Positions 36,652 through 46,531 of a stretch of DNA of 64,000 nucleotides are shown in pieces. Below the pieces are notes generated by a model that was not told the origin of the DNA, did not search any database, and saw only the letters and a list, made by a program, of their open reading frames with translations. Each line of letters opens with the position of its first letter. Position 1 is the stretch's first letter. The stretch spans positions 1,426,001 to 1,490,000 of the forward strand of contig NZ_NKFL01000006.1 of assembly GCF_002223055.1 (NCBI RefSeq), read 5' to 3'. Source of the stretch: Burkholderia sp. HI2500 (GTDB lineage Bacteria; Pseudomonadota; Gammaproteobacteria; Burkholderiales; Burkholderiaceae). Position numbers and translations under genes: made by a program.

Positions 36652-36658
36652 ACGAGGC

Positions 36659-36699
36659 GGGGCCGACGCGGGCGCCTTCAAGCCCCCCGCGCCGGCCCC
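36659..36699. terminator. Strong hairpin between convergent genes
   Basis: GGGGCCG(36659-36665) and CGCGGG (36667-36672) pair with CCCGCG (36686-36691) and CGGCCCC (36693-36699), a 13-bp stem with one mismatch and a 13-nt loop. No T-run. It lies between the convergent binding-protein and asparaginase stops. Confidence 0.5.
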
Positions 36700-36748
36700 G
36701 CACCGGGCGCATCTTCGCCGAGATCGTTGAGTGGCCGCCGTCCGCGGA

Positions 36749-37678
36749 TCAGCGCCCAGCCTTTCCGCTGCGAGTTGCACGACCAAGCTCCGCGATGAGC
36801 CGGATTCGTGCCTTTGATGCGTCCAGGCCGTCATAACCTGCCGTGGTCAGGCCGAGGTTGTGGGCGCGCTCATAGGCATATTTGGGTACGGCTGAATTGA
36901 CCCGGAAACCCTGGGCACAGCGTGTCGATAGCACGACGGGGATATGCCGCGCGGCTTCGCTCAGGAATCTCTCCGACTGCGCCGAGAACCCCCCTGCCCC
37001 CTTGCCTGCCACGACGAGACCGTCGAGTTCGGAGATAGCCGGCAAGCCGACGAGTGGCCCGAAGGTCTCCATGACGATCGCAACGCGGGCGCCGAGGTCG
37101 GATACATCGAGATCCGCGTAACTCTCGTCAACGGTTCCCGAACCTGTGAGCGTCACAATGTCGGCCTCGATGGAGCCGCGGATCGCTGTTTCCGGTCCGA
37201 AGGGCTGAATGGCCTGCGGCCATACCTTGACGATCGAGACCGGATCGAAAATCCGTCCCGCGAAGGTCACGAGAGCGCTCGCGCCCCTCTGCATGGCCTG
37301 TGCCAGACGTCCGGAATCCGCCAGATTGCGCGGACCGTCGGCATTGGCATTGCCGCCGGGGATCGCCGCACCGGTCAAAACGACGGGCCGATCGCGATCA
37401 AAAAGCAGAGCGGCCGCATAGGCGACGTCTTCCATTGCGTCGGTGCCGCAGCACATGACGAAAGCTTCGCTCTCGCGATCCTGCCGCATGACGTCACGAG
37501 CGCGGCAAAGTGAGGCAAAAGTCAGATCGCAGCTATCGACAGGATCGATATCACGTCCGATCCAGTCTGCTTGACCGCTCGATACGATCAGATCACGCGC
37601 CAGTAGACGCTTGATCGTCCCATCACTCTGATAGCTTTCCGTGATGGTGCCGCCGCAATTCAGAAGTCCGATTTTCAT
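36749..37678 (-). CDS. Asparaginase/glutaminase family amidohydrolase
   Basis: A 309-aa asparaginase-fold enzyme. The first catalytic Thr is in LLNCGGTITESY (GGTIT) and the second motif reads VMCCGTDAMEDVAYAA where typical members have HGTDTMEETA, so Thr and Asp are kept but His is Cys. VVLTGAAIPGGNANADGPRNL follows the usual VLTGAMR region with divergence. Likely hydrolyses an amide of an amino acid. It is the last gene of a four-gene minus-strand operon, 11 nt after the PLP enzyme. Confidence 0.82.
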   Translation of the reverse strand: MKIGLLNCGGTITESYQSDGTIKRLLARDLIVSSGQADWIGRDIDPVDSCDLTFASLCRARDVMRQDRESEAFVMCCGTDAMEDVAYAAALLFDRDRPVVLTGAAIPGGNANADGPRNLADSGRLAQAMQRGASALVTFAGRIFDPVSIVKVWPQAIQPFGPETAIRGSIEADIVTLTGSGTVDESYADLDVSDLGARVAIVMETFGPLVGLPAISELDGLVVAGKGAGGFSAQSERFLSEAARHIPVVLSTRCAQGFRVNSAVPKYAYERAHNLGLTTAGYDGLDASKARIRLIAELGRATRSGKAGR

Positions 37679-37689
37679 GGAGGGAGCCT

Positions 37690-38835
37690 TTACGCAAGCG
37701 TATCGGGAATTTCCGCGTACATATCCGCGATGGCCTCGGCATTCTTGATACCCGTGCCCGTCAGCAGGACAACCGTTTCCTCTCGCGCCTCAATCGCCCC
37801 CAGTTGCGTGAGCCGATCAAATCCTGCAACCGCGGTCGCCGAAGTCAGCTCCGGCAGAAGGCCCAGTCGCGCAATCCGCCTGAGCGCGTCGACGATTGCT
37901 TCTTCCTCCACGGCCACAGTCGTACCGCCCGTCTCCCTGACAGCGTTGATCACTTGCGCCAGCCGTAGAGGATGGGCGATGGCCGTCCCCTCGGAAACCG
38001 TCTTTCGGACCTCGCGGGGAATGGGCGTCGTGACGCCCGCCTGAAAGCTGGCATCGATAGGAGAACAGTTCAATGGCTGGCATACGAAGAGCCTGGGCAT
38101 TTTGTGAATCTGGCCCGCGCGCATCAGTTCCGAGAACGCCAAATAACAGCCGAGTACATTGCTGCCCGCGCCTGCAGGCATGACGATGTTGTCCGGCGCC
38201 TGGAAGTTGAGGTCCTCCCAGATCTCGTAGCCGACCGACTTGGTCCCTTCGAGGAAAAATGGCTGCCAATTGTGGCTGGCGTAGAAGATGCTCGCGGACT
38301 GCAGGACGGCCTCGTCCTCGCACGCCTGTCGCGGGCCGTCGACCAGCTGTACCTCCGCCCCATAGGCTCGCATCTGGGCAATCTTCGCGGGCGACGCGTA
38401 TGCGGGCGCCAGAATCTTCACGCGCACGGCGCCTGCAGCGCCATACGCCGCCACCGACGCTCCGCCGTTTCCCGAACTGTCCTCCAGAACGGACGCGATG
38501 CCTTGCTGCCGCAACATCGAGAGCATCACCGTCGTGCCGCGATCCTTGAAGCTGCTTGTGGGGCTGAACCACTCCAGCTTGAAATGCGGCCGGTGGTCGC
38601 CCCACGTCTTCTGGATCAACGGGGTGCACCCTTCCCCCATGGAGATGGGGGAGACGATCTCGACTGGAAGCGACGCGCGATAGCGCCATTGGGAGCGAAC
38701 GTGTCGATCGATGTCGTCCCGGGAAATGCCAGCCTGCGGCGAGATCAGGAGCGGCCTGCGGTCGTCCGAACACCACCGAGGCGTGTCGAGAGGATAAGTA
38801 GTGCCGCTGAGCGGCTCGACATAGTGCGGTTTCAA
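37690..38835 (-). CDS. PLP-dependent threonine synthase/dehydratase-like enzyme
   Basis: A 381-aa fold-type II PLP enzyme. The Schiff-base lysine lies in SPTSSFKDRGTTVMLS (SFKDRG), the phosphate-cradle region near VMPAGAGSNVLGCYLAF, and an SSGNGGASVAAYGAAG loop binds the substrate carboxylate. It resembles threonine synthase but lies among amino-acid catabolic genes, so a lyase/dehydratase or beta-replacement role is equally possible. TTG start with GCGGAGG eight nt upstream. Preceded by a truncated ornithine cyclodeaminase. Confidence 0.8.
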   Translation of the reverse strand: MKPHYVEPLSGTTYPLDTPRWCSDDRRPLLISPQAGISRDDIDRHVRSQWRYRASLPVEIVSPISMGEGCTPLIQKTWGDHRPHFKLEWFSPTSSFKDRGTTVMLSMLRQQGIASVLEDSSGNGGASVAAYGAAGAVRVKILAPAYASPAKIAQMRAYGAEVQLVDGPRQACEDEAVLQSASIFYASHNWQPFFLEGTKSVGYEIWEDLNFQAPDNIVMPAGAGSNVLGCYLAFSELMRAGQIHKMPRLFVCQPLNCSPIDASFQAGVTTPIPREVRKTVSEGTAIAHPLRLAQVINAVRETGGTTVAVEEEAIVDALRRIARLGLLPELTSATAVAGFDRLTQLGAIEAREETVVLLTGTGIKNAEAIADMYAEIPDTLA

Positions 38836-38858
38836 GTTTTCCGCCTCCGCTTTGGCAC

Positions 38859-39038
38859 CTACCGGATCGCTGCAAGAGCAAGACGATGACGGCTGGGACG
38901 TTGGGGGTGAAACACACGGCCCGCGCGCTGCCCATGCAGTTCGAAGGCCACGCGCACCGCCGCGATCACGGCGTCCGGCACGAGCAATTGAGCGACGACA
39001 TGCTGGTCGACGAGAAGTCGCGTGGCGTCATTTGACAT
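38859..39038 (-). pseudogene. Truncated ornithine cyclodeaminase/mu-crystallin remnant
   Basis: A 59-codon frame, MSNDATRLLVDQHVVAQLLVPDAVIAAVRVAFELHG and about 25 more residues, matching the N-terminus of the ornithine cyclodeaminase/alanine dehydrogenase family (..LLvdqxVvxxLlxpdaViaAVrxAFxlHg..). The family is over 300 aa, and the rest is missing. The ATG overlaps the end of the regulator gene by 11 nt, so it was once translationally coupled. It ends about 23 bp before the PLP enzyme. Confidence 0.6.
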
Positions 39039-39657
39039 CGCTGTACACCGTTGCGCGCGAGACGCCCAGGTAGACGGCAATGGTGTCCATCGCCCGACGG
39101 ACCTCGAGCAGGCCGGCCGCCGCTCGCTCCTTCAGGAGCGAGCGGCGGTCCTCCGGCTTGAGCGAGCGCGGTGTCGACGCCATGCGTGCGGCGAACTCGT
39201 CGATACGGGCGCGAATGAGATCCGCGCCAGCGGGGTCCAGCGATTCCCTGGCAGGCGCGGTGCCCTCGACCGCCATGAAGCTGCTCAGCATGTTCTGAAA
39301 TCCCCGGAACAACGTGAGGTCGATATTCAGGCACAACGCGGCGATGTAGTCGCCTTTGGAGTCCTTGATACCGATGGAAGTGCTCTTCACCTGACGGCCG
39401 TCCGAGAACTGATTCGGATAGTTGGCGATGATCTGCTCGTAGGCGGCGTCCATGATCCGCGCAAGCCCCAATTCAGTGGCAGGCTGTCCGACTTCTCGAC
39501 CTGACAGGTTGTTGTGGATCGCGAGCACCGCGTGCTCCGGGTCGAGGAGATCATGGACCACGACCTCGGTAAACGGGGCGAAGGTCCTGGCCAGCCCTTC
39601 GGCGACCTGTTTGAGCTGCCCCAGCAGTAGCTGCTGTTCGGGCGTCTTCTTCGGCAT
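39028..39657 (-). CDS. YheO/DauR-family transcriptional regulator (PAS-like + HTH)
   Basis: A 209-aa regulator. The N-terminal YheO-like PAS region spans about residues 10-120 (FTEVVVHDLLDPEHAVLAIHNNLSGREVGQPATELGL ... SKGDYIAALCLNIDL) and the C-terminal HTH is DTIAVYLGVSRATVYSDVK. DauR of this family represses D-arginine catabolism. Here it heads an operon of amino-acid enzymes. A longer start at 39684 is possible; neither has a good Shine-Dalgarno. Upstream on the minus strand lie TTGACA and a CTAGA-containing motif shared with the divergent region at 35282. Confidence 0.78.
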   Translation of the reverse strand: MPKKTPEQQLLLGQLKQVAEGLARTFAPFTEVVVHDLLDPEHAVLAIHNNLSGREVGQPATELGLARIMDAAYEQIIANYPNQFSDGRQVKSTSIGIKDSKGDYIAALCLNIDLTLFRGFQNMLSSFMAVEGTAPARESLDPAGADLIRARIDEFAARMASTPRSLKPEDRRSLLKERAAAGLLEVRRAMDTIAVYLGVSRATVYSDVK

Positions 39658-39795
39658 GTCGGGTCCAGTGATTTTCCTTGGCATGCCGGGCAGTTTGGCC
39701 ACGTCAAGACGATTTGTCAAATTCAAAACAATTCGTCTAGATTAACATCCTGAACATGGCCGGAAGCAACGGCCGGTTCCTGGTTCTTGTCTTGA

Positions 39796-40161
39796 TTACT
39801 GGCCCGATTCGTCTGCTGACCATACGGCCAGTTCATAGCCATCGGGATCAAGGAACTGGAAGCGCCGACCGCCAGGGAACGAGAAAATCTGGCGGGTGAT
39901 GGTGGCTCCCGCCGCCTCGATCCTTCGACGGGTTTCAACCAGATCGTCAGCGTAGAGAATGACTAACGGGCCGCCGGGCCGAACGGGCTCACCGGTCGTC
40001 AACCCGCCTGTGATCCGGCCGTCGCGAAACTCGGTATAGGTGGGACCATAATCCGTGAAGGTCCAGCCGAACACGCTGCCATAGAAGGCCTTGCTTCGTG
40101 CAATGCTGTTAACATTGAATTCGATGTTGTCGATCTGCCGGTCTTTCCCTCGAATGCTCAT
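39796..40161 (-). CDS. VOC/glyoxalase-family protein
   Basis: A 121-aa vicinal-oxygen-chelate protein: IDNIEFNVNSIARSKAFYGSVFGWTFTDYGPTYTEF followed by the second beta-alpha-beta unit VILYADDLVETRRRIEAAGATITRQIFSFPGGRRFQFLDPDGYELAVWS. It is the small single-domain type like those annotated as glyoxalase/bleomycin-resistance proteins; substrate unknown. Start MSIRGK is preceded by AAGGAAAG. Confidence 0.82.
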   Translation of the reverse strand: MSIRGKDRQIDNIEFNVNSIARSKAFYGSVFGWTFTDYGPTYTEFRDGRITGGLTTGEPVRPGGPLVILYADDLVETRRRIEAAGATITRQIFSFPGGRRFQFLDPDGYELAVWSADESGQ

Positions 40162-40300
40162 CCGTGCCACTTTCCTTGGTGTTTGTCGAGAATCGATTAT
40201 AGGCACCGTGGCCACGCCCATGACGACGCGGGGTCGTTCTGAAGACGTTCGTTTCCGGCCGTTGAGCGATTTCCACGGCAATCCATAAAAAACCTCCCAC

Positions 40301-41125
40301 ATGACCCCGAGAATCGCTCGTTTTGTTCCGCTGCTGGCGCTCGCCGCGGCACCGTTCGCTCACGCTGGCGATAAGCAGTCCTGCAACGACGAAACCGTCA
40401 CAGCCATCGCCCGCTGGGCCGGCATCGCAAGCGCACGCATCGCGACGCGCGACACGAACCGGCTCGTCGTCGCATCGGCATGCAAGGCCATGCCGAACGC
40501 GCCGGAAACGACGATCGCGGCCGTTGCGTTCGATTCGCTGCCCAAAAGCAAGAACCCCGACGAAAGCAGCAAGCTGCAGGTCGTCGCGCTCGTCGAAGGG
40601 AGCAAGGTCGTAGCGGCAGACCGTTCGGTGATCCAGGAGGACGCGGCGATACAGATCGGCGAGAACAGTTACCGCATCGATACGGCGCCGTACCGACTGT
40701 CGCCCGATGTACGGGCATTCGGCGTCGTGTTCAGCAGTACCGCGCACGGACCGAGCTGTCCGGATGCCTACATGGAGAACGAACTGACACTGTGGATTCG
40801 CGAAGGCGCCCGTATCCGCCCCGTGTTTGGTACCAATCTCAATGGCTGGGTCGCCACCACCGGCACCGCGTGCGGCCCCGATACCAGCGACCTGCGTAGT
40901 GAGTCCGCCCGCATGACGATTGCGGTCGAGAAGACGTCGCACAACGGCTTTGCGGACCTGTCGATTACGGCACACGTCATGAACGCGGAAAGCAACGACG
41001 ACAAACAACCGGACGCGGGAAAACGCACCGTGCGCACGGTCGTCAAATACGACGGCAAATCATACGGGAGCGATATGTACCGGGACTTCTGGTATTCGCC
41101 TGCCTCGAAGAAGCGATTCAAATGA
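40301..41125 (+). CDS. Hypothetical exported protein
   Basis: A 274-aa protein with signal peptide MTPRIARFVPLLALAAAPFAHA (cleavage AHA-GD). The mature protein has four cysteines (CNDE, SACK, SCPD, TACG), suggesting periplasmic disulphides, and a Lys/Asp-rich C-terminus. No family recognised. Monocistronic, ending 37 bp from the convergent acyltransferase. Confidence 0.7.
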   Translation: MTPRIARFVPLLALAAAPFAHAGDKQSCNDETVTAIARWAGIASARIATRDTNRLVVASACKAMPNAPETTIAAVAFDSLPKSKNPDESSKLQVVALVEGSKVVAADRSVIQEDAAIQIGENSYRIDTAPYRLSPDVRAFGVVFSSTAHGPSCPDAYMENELTLWIREGARIRPVFGTNLNGWVATTGTACGPDTSDLRSESARMTIAVEKTSHNGFADLSITAHVMNAESNDDKQPDAGKRTVRTVVKYDGKSYGSDMYRDFWYSPASKKRFK

Positions 41126-41162
41126 CGGTGACGCGAAGCCACGGTGAGTCCGCCCCACCCGC

Positions 41163-43566
<2,404 letters not shown>

Positions 43567-43576
43567 CCGCGCGATA

Positions 43577-44479
43577 TCAGGAAGTCGTTTCCCGGCGCGC
43601 CGAATCCGCAGGCGCGTCGGGATTCGCCCCCTGCTCCCAATCGCCGGGCCTGGGCGGCTTCGTCACGCGAATCAGCACCAGCGCAACGCAGAACGTCACG
43701 ACCACGTAGACCATGATCGGCTGCCACGGAATGACAACGGCCGTGCGTTGATACTCCTGCGGCATATGGCGAACCAGCGGCGTCGCGATCGACACATAGC
43801 CCGTCAGCATGCCCAGCATCGCGATCGCAGCCGTCATCAGCGACATGCCGCAACTCCACATGCGCCGCCCGCGCGGCGCGATGGCCGTGCCCAGGACCAG
43901 CGCGACTGCCGCCGCCTGCAGCAGATTCTTCGGCCGGATGTTCGGAATGAGGTAAGCGAAAGCGCCCGCATGCGCCGCCGCGTACGATATCGCCCAGTAA
44001 TACAGGGCCGACGCCACGGCCAGCAGGCCGAAAGACACGAAATGCCGCACCGTCGAACCCGACGCGGCCTGCGGCAGGTGCAGGTAGTCGCTGCTGAGCC
44101 TGTTGTACATCAGCGCAAAGCCGATGATGCCGAACGGCAACCCGACGAGCACCGGGACCCACGTCGACAGCAGGAGCCACACGACACACGATACGCACCA
44201 GGTCGCTAGCGCCAGCGTGCGTCCCCAGCGGCGGCGCAACGCAAGCGCAACGTGACTGATCAGCCCCGCAACCGCCGACACGAACAGTGCGCACTGCAGC
44301 GCCCGGAACTGCCACGACCACGCCGAAAACGCATTCAGCGATCGCTCGTGCTGGACGAACAGCACGAACGGGACGAACTGCAGCAGCGATGTCAAGTTTT
44401 GCAGGGTGCCGTGATACGCGATCACGCGAATCGTCGTATAGCGGCGGGAAGCAGGAATGGCAGCGCCTGTCGTGAGCAT
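43577..44479 (-). CDS. Hypothetical polytopic membrane protein
   Basis: A 300-aa protein with about eight hydrophobic segments and a hydrophilic C-terminal tail (KPPRPGDWEQGANPDAPADSARRETTS). No family recognised. Its stop lies 10 bp from that of pip (convergent). Confidence 0.6.
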   Translation of the reverse strand: MLTTGAAIPASRRYTTIRVIAYHGTLQNLTSLLQFVPFVLFVQHERSLNAFSAWSWQFRALQCALFVSAVAGLISHVALALRRRWGRTLALATWCVSCVVWLLLSTWVPVLVGLPFGIIGFALMYNRLSSDYLHLPQAASGSTVRHFVSFGLLAVASALYYWAISYAAAHAGAFAYLIPNIRPKNLLQAAAVALVLGTAIAPRGRRMWSCGMSLMTAAIAMLGMLTGYVSIATPLVRHMPQEYQRTAVVIPWQPIMVYVVVTFCVALVLIRVTKPPRPGDWEQGANPDAPADSARRETTS

Positions 44480-44561
44480 GGGCAGCGTCGAAAAGCCGGT
44501 CGGACCGGAAGCATACTCCTTTGATCCGTTCAGCCGCGCCGCTCGTGTGCCACATGTGCCG

Positions 44562-44834
44562 TCAAAGCGCCGCTTCGACGATCGCCTTGCCGCGGATCGC
44601 CCGCTCGACGAGCTGTTCGTCGCCGACCTTGCGGATCGCGTCGTCGAGCAATCCTTCCGGCGCTTCGGTCGCCACCTTCAGCAAGCCCGACAGGCCGCGC
44701 GCGTCGAGCACCACCAGCGTTTCCATCGAATCCGCGCGGCTCACGAGCACACGGCGCCATGCCGGCCCCGCGCCGAAGCTCGCGCAGAGCGCAATCGTGT
44801 CGCTGCCGAGCGTGTAGTCGAAGTTCTTGATCAT
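44562..44834 (-). CDS. Small hypothetical cytoplasmic protein
   Basis: A 90-aa protein, MIKNFDYTLGSDTIAL... ending VERAIRGKAIVEAAL, without signal or membrane segment; family unknown. It is not a plausible Tli3-type immunity protein because those are exported lipoproteins. Confidence 0.5.
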   Translation of the reverse strand: MIKNFDYTLGSDTIALCASFGAGPAWRRVLVSRADSMETLVVLDARGLSGLLKVATEAPEGLLDDAIRKVGDEQLVERAIRGKAIVEAAL

Positions 44835-45061
44835 GATGCGCCGCCGTTGCAAGGGAATGGCGCTGCGCGACGGTGCGGCGCCGTGACGTCGACGCACCGG
44901 CGCGTGCCGCCGGCGTGTCGGACCGGGATCCGAACCGTTCGCCGGCATCACCATGCTAGGCGCGCAGAATTAACGAAGACTTAAAGCGTTCGCACGGTCT
45001 CGCACCCCGGTCGGACGCGCATCGTACGTGTCAAACCGACCGGTCATCGCGCCAGCGAAGC

Positions 45062-46531
45062 TCACCACGAATAGCCCTGCATGCCGTAATTCGTGTCGTG
45101 TCGGCGTCCCCACCACGGCAGGTAGGCATTGTTGCCGCCGCGTGCGCGAAACCAGTCCTTGTCGGCATCGATCGTCGTGAGCTCCGACGGTGGCCGGACA
45201 ACGACTGCGACCGGGTGATCCGGATCGGTCGTGCCGGCGACGAGTGCATTGCCGCCGAAGTGGTTGATCCGGCCGATGGCGAGCGCGACGTCGGTCAATG
45301 CGCTGCCTGTTCCCATGTCGCCGAGTACGGCGGCCGTGTTGAACGTCTGCTTGCGGTGGTCGTATTCGGGAAGGGTTTCGGTCAAGGTTTGCGCGAGCGC
45401 GGCAAGACGGGCCGACGATGCGTCGCTGCCTTTACCTGCGTCGTGAACGATGTAGTTCAGGTCCGTGGCCGCGACGCCGGCATTGCGTGCCGATTGGTCG
45501 ATGGTCGCTTTCCACGCCTGCACGGTGCGCGTCGTGCCGACTTTCTTCGGAAAATCGAGCGTGTTACCGGTCGCGGCCTTGCCGATCCACGCGAGCGGTT
45601 CACGCTCCGTGTTGAAGGCTGGGCCGGCGAGGAACAGCACGACAAGGTTCTCGTTGATCTGTGCATCCGTGGGCGGGAAGTTGGGTGCGTCCCAGTTCAT
45701 CACCCAGACGCTCTTGTCGGGGTTCGCCTGCAAGTAGTCCAATGCGTTGTTCAGCGATGTGAAGCCGGCATTCGGGCCGCCTTGCGTGATTTGTACGTCG
45801 GGAGGCGTGTCGCGACTCCACAAAGTCTTGGGTGACGGCGGGCCGATCTCGAAGAAGTTCATCATCCGATCGATCATGCGCGATCGGGCATAAGCCGCGT
45901 CGAGGCGAAGTGGAGTGGCAATTTCGACCCGGATACCCGCGAGTTCGCGCCAATCGTTTTGCTTCTCGGGCTTCACCGTGTAGAAATATTTTGCGTTGCT
46001 GATATAACGGGTGCGTATGAGCAGGATGAATTTATCAATGTACTTGGCATAGAAGCCCTTGAATGTCTCCTCGCCGCGATTGCCGTACACCAGTGCGCCA
46101 ATTGATTGAAGCGTCGCAAAGGATTGAGGATCGGTTCGAACCATGTCATCGCTTTTGTTCGGCGCGGCAAGCCCTTGCGTCCACAGCAATTGCCATTCTG
46201 TCGGGTAGTCCATGCGTTGCAACGGGTTCAACCAAATCAGGCCGACGACCTGCGCAATGAATGGCTTCGCCGGCTCTTCGACTGCGGGAACTGCGTTCGC
46301 TATCGGCTCAGGGGCGGGTGCGGAATACACCGAACGGACCATGGCCGTCGTGAACAGAAACGCCACGAGCGCCATCAGACTCGGCACTACTACAAATCGC
46401 TTCATCCAATCTCCTATTTCGAATTGGGTCGAGTCGGGTTGCTCAACGTGCGCCATCAGTACGGCTGCGATCGTCCACGCTGCGACCGCAACGGCGACAC
46501 GTCGAGGCCATGTAGAAATCAGAATCTTCAA
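45062..46531 (-). CDS. tla3: Tla3-like T6SS effector adaptor (DUF2875)
   Basis: A 489-aa protein with two N-terminal membrane segments (RRVAVAVAAWTIAAVLMA; FVVVPSLMALVAFLFTTAMV) and a large soluble region resembling DUF2875 (e.g. PFIAQVVGLIWLNPLQRMDYPTEWQLLWTQGLAAPN). In known T6SS loci a DUF2875 protein (Tla3) loads the Tle3 lipase onto its VgrG. The TTG start overlaps the tle3 stop by 4 nt (TTGA) with a G-rich Shine-Dalgarno inside tle3. No vgrG is adjacent. Confidence 0.72.
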   Translation of the reverse strand: MKILISTWPRRVAVAVAAWTIAAVLMAHVEQPDSTQFEIGDWMKRFVVVPSLMALVAFLFTTAMVRSVYSAPAPEPIANAVPAVEEPAKPFIAQVVGLIWLNPLQRMDYPTEWQLLWTQGLAAPNKSDDMVRTDPQSFATLQSIGALVYGNRGEETFKGFYAKYIDKFILLIRTRYISNAKYFYTVKPEKQNDWRELAGIRVEIATPLRLDAAYARSRMIDRMMNFFEIGPPSPKTLWSRDTPPDVQITQGGPNAGFTSLNNALDYLQANPDKSVWVMNWDAPNFPPTDAQINENLVVLFLAGPAFNTEREPLAWIGKAATGNTLDFPKKVGTTRTVQAWKATIDQSARNAGVAATDLNYIVHDAGKGSDASSARLAALAQTLTETLPEYDHRKQTFNTAAVLGDMGTGSALTDVALAIGRINHFGGNALVAGTTDPDHPVAVVVRPPSELTTIDADKDWFRARGGNNAYLPWWGRRHDTNYGMQGYSW

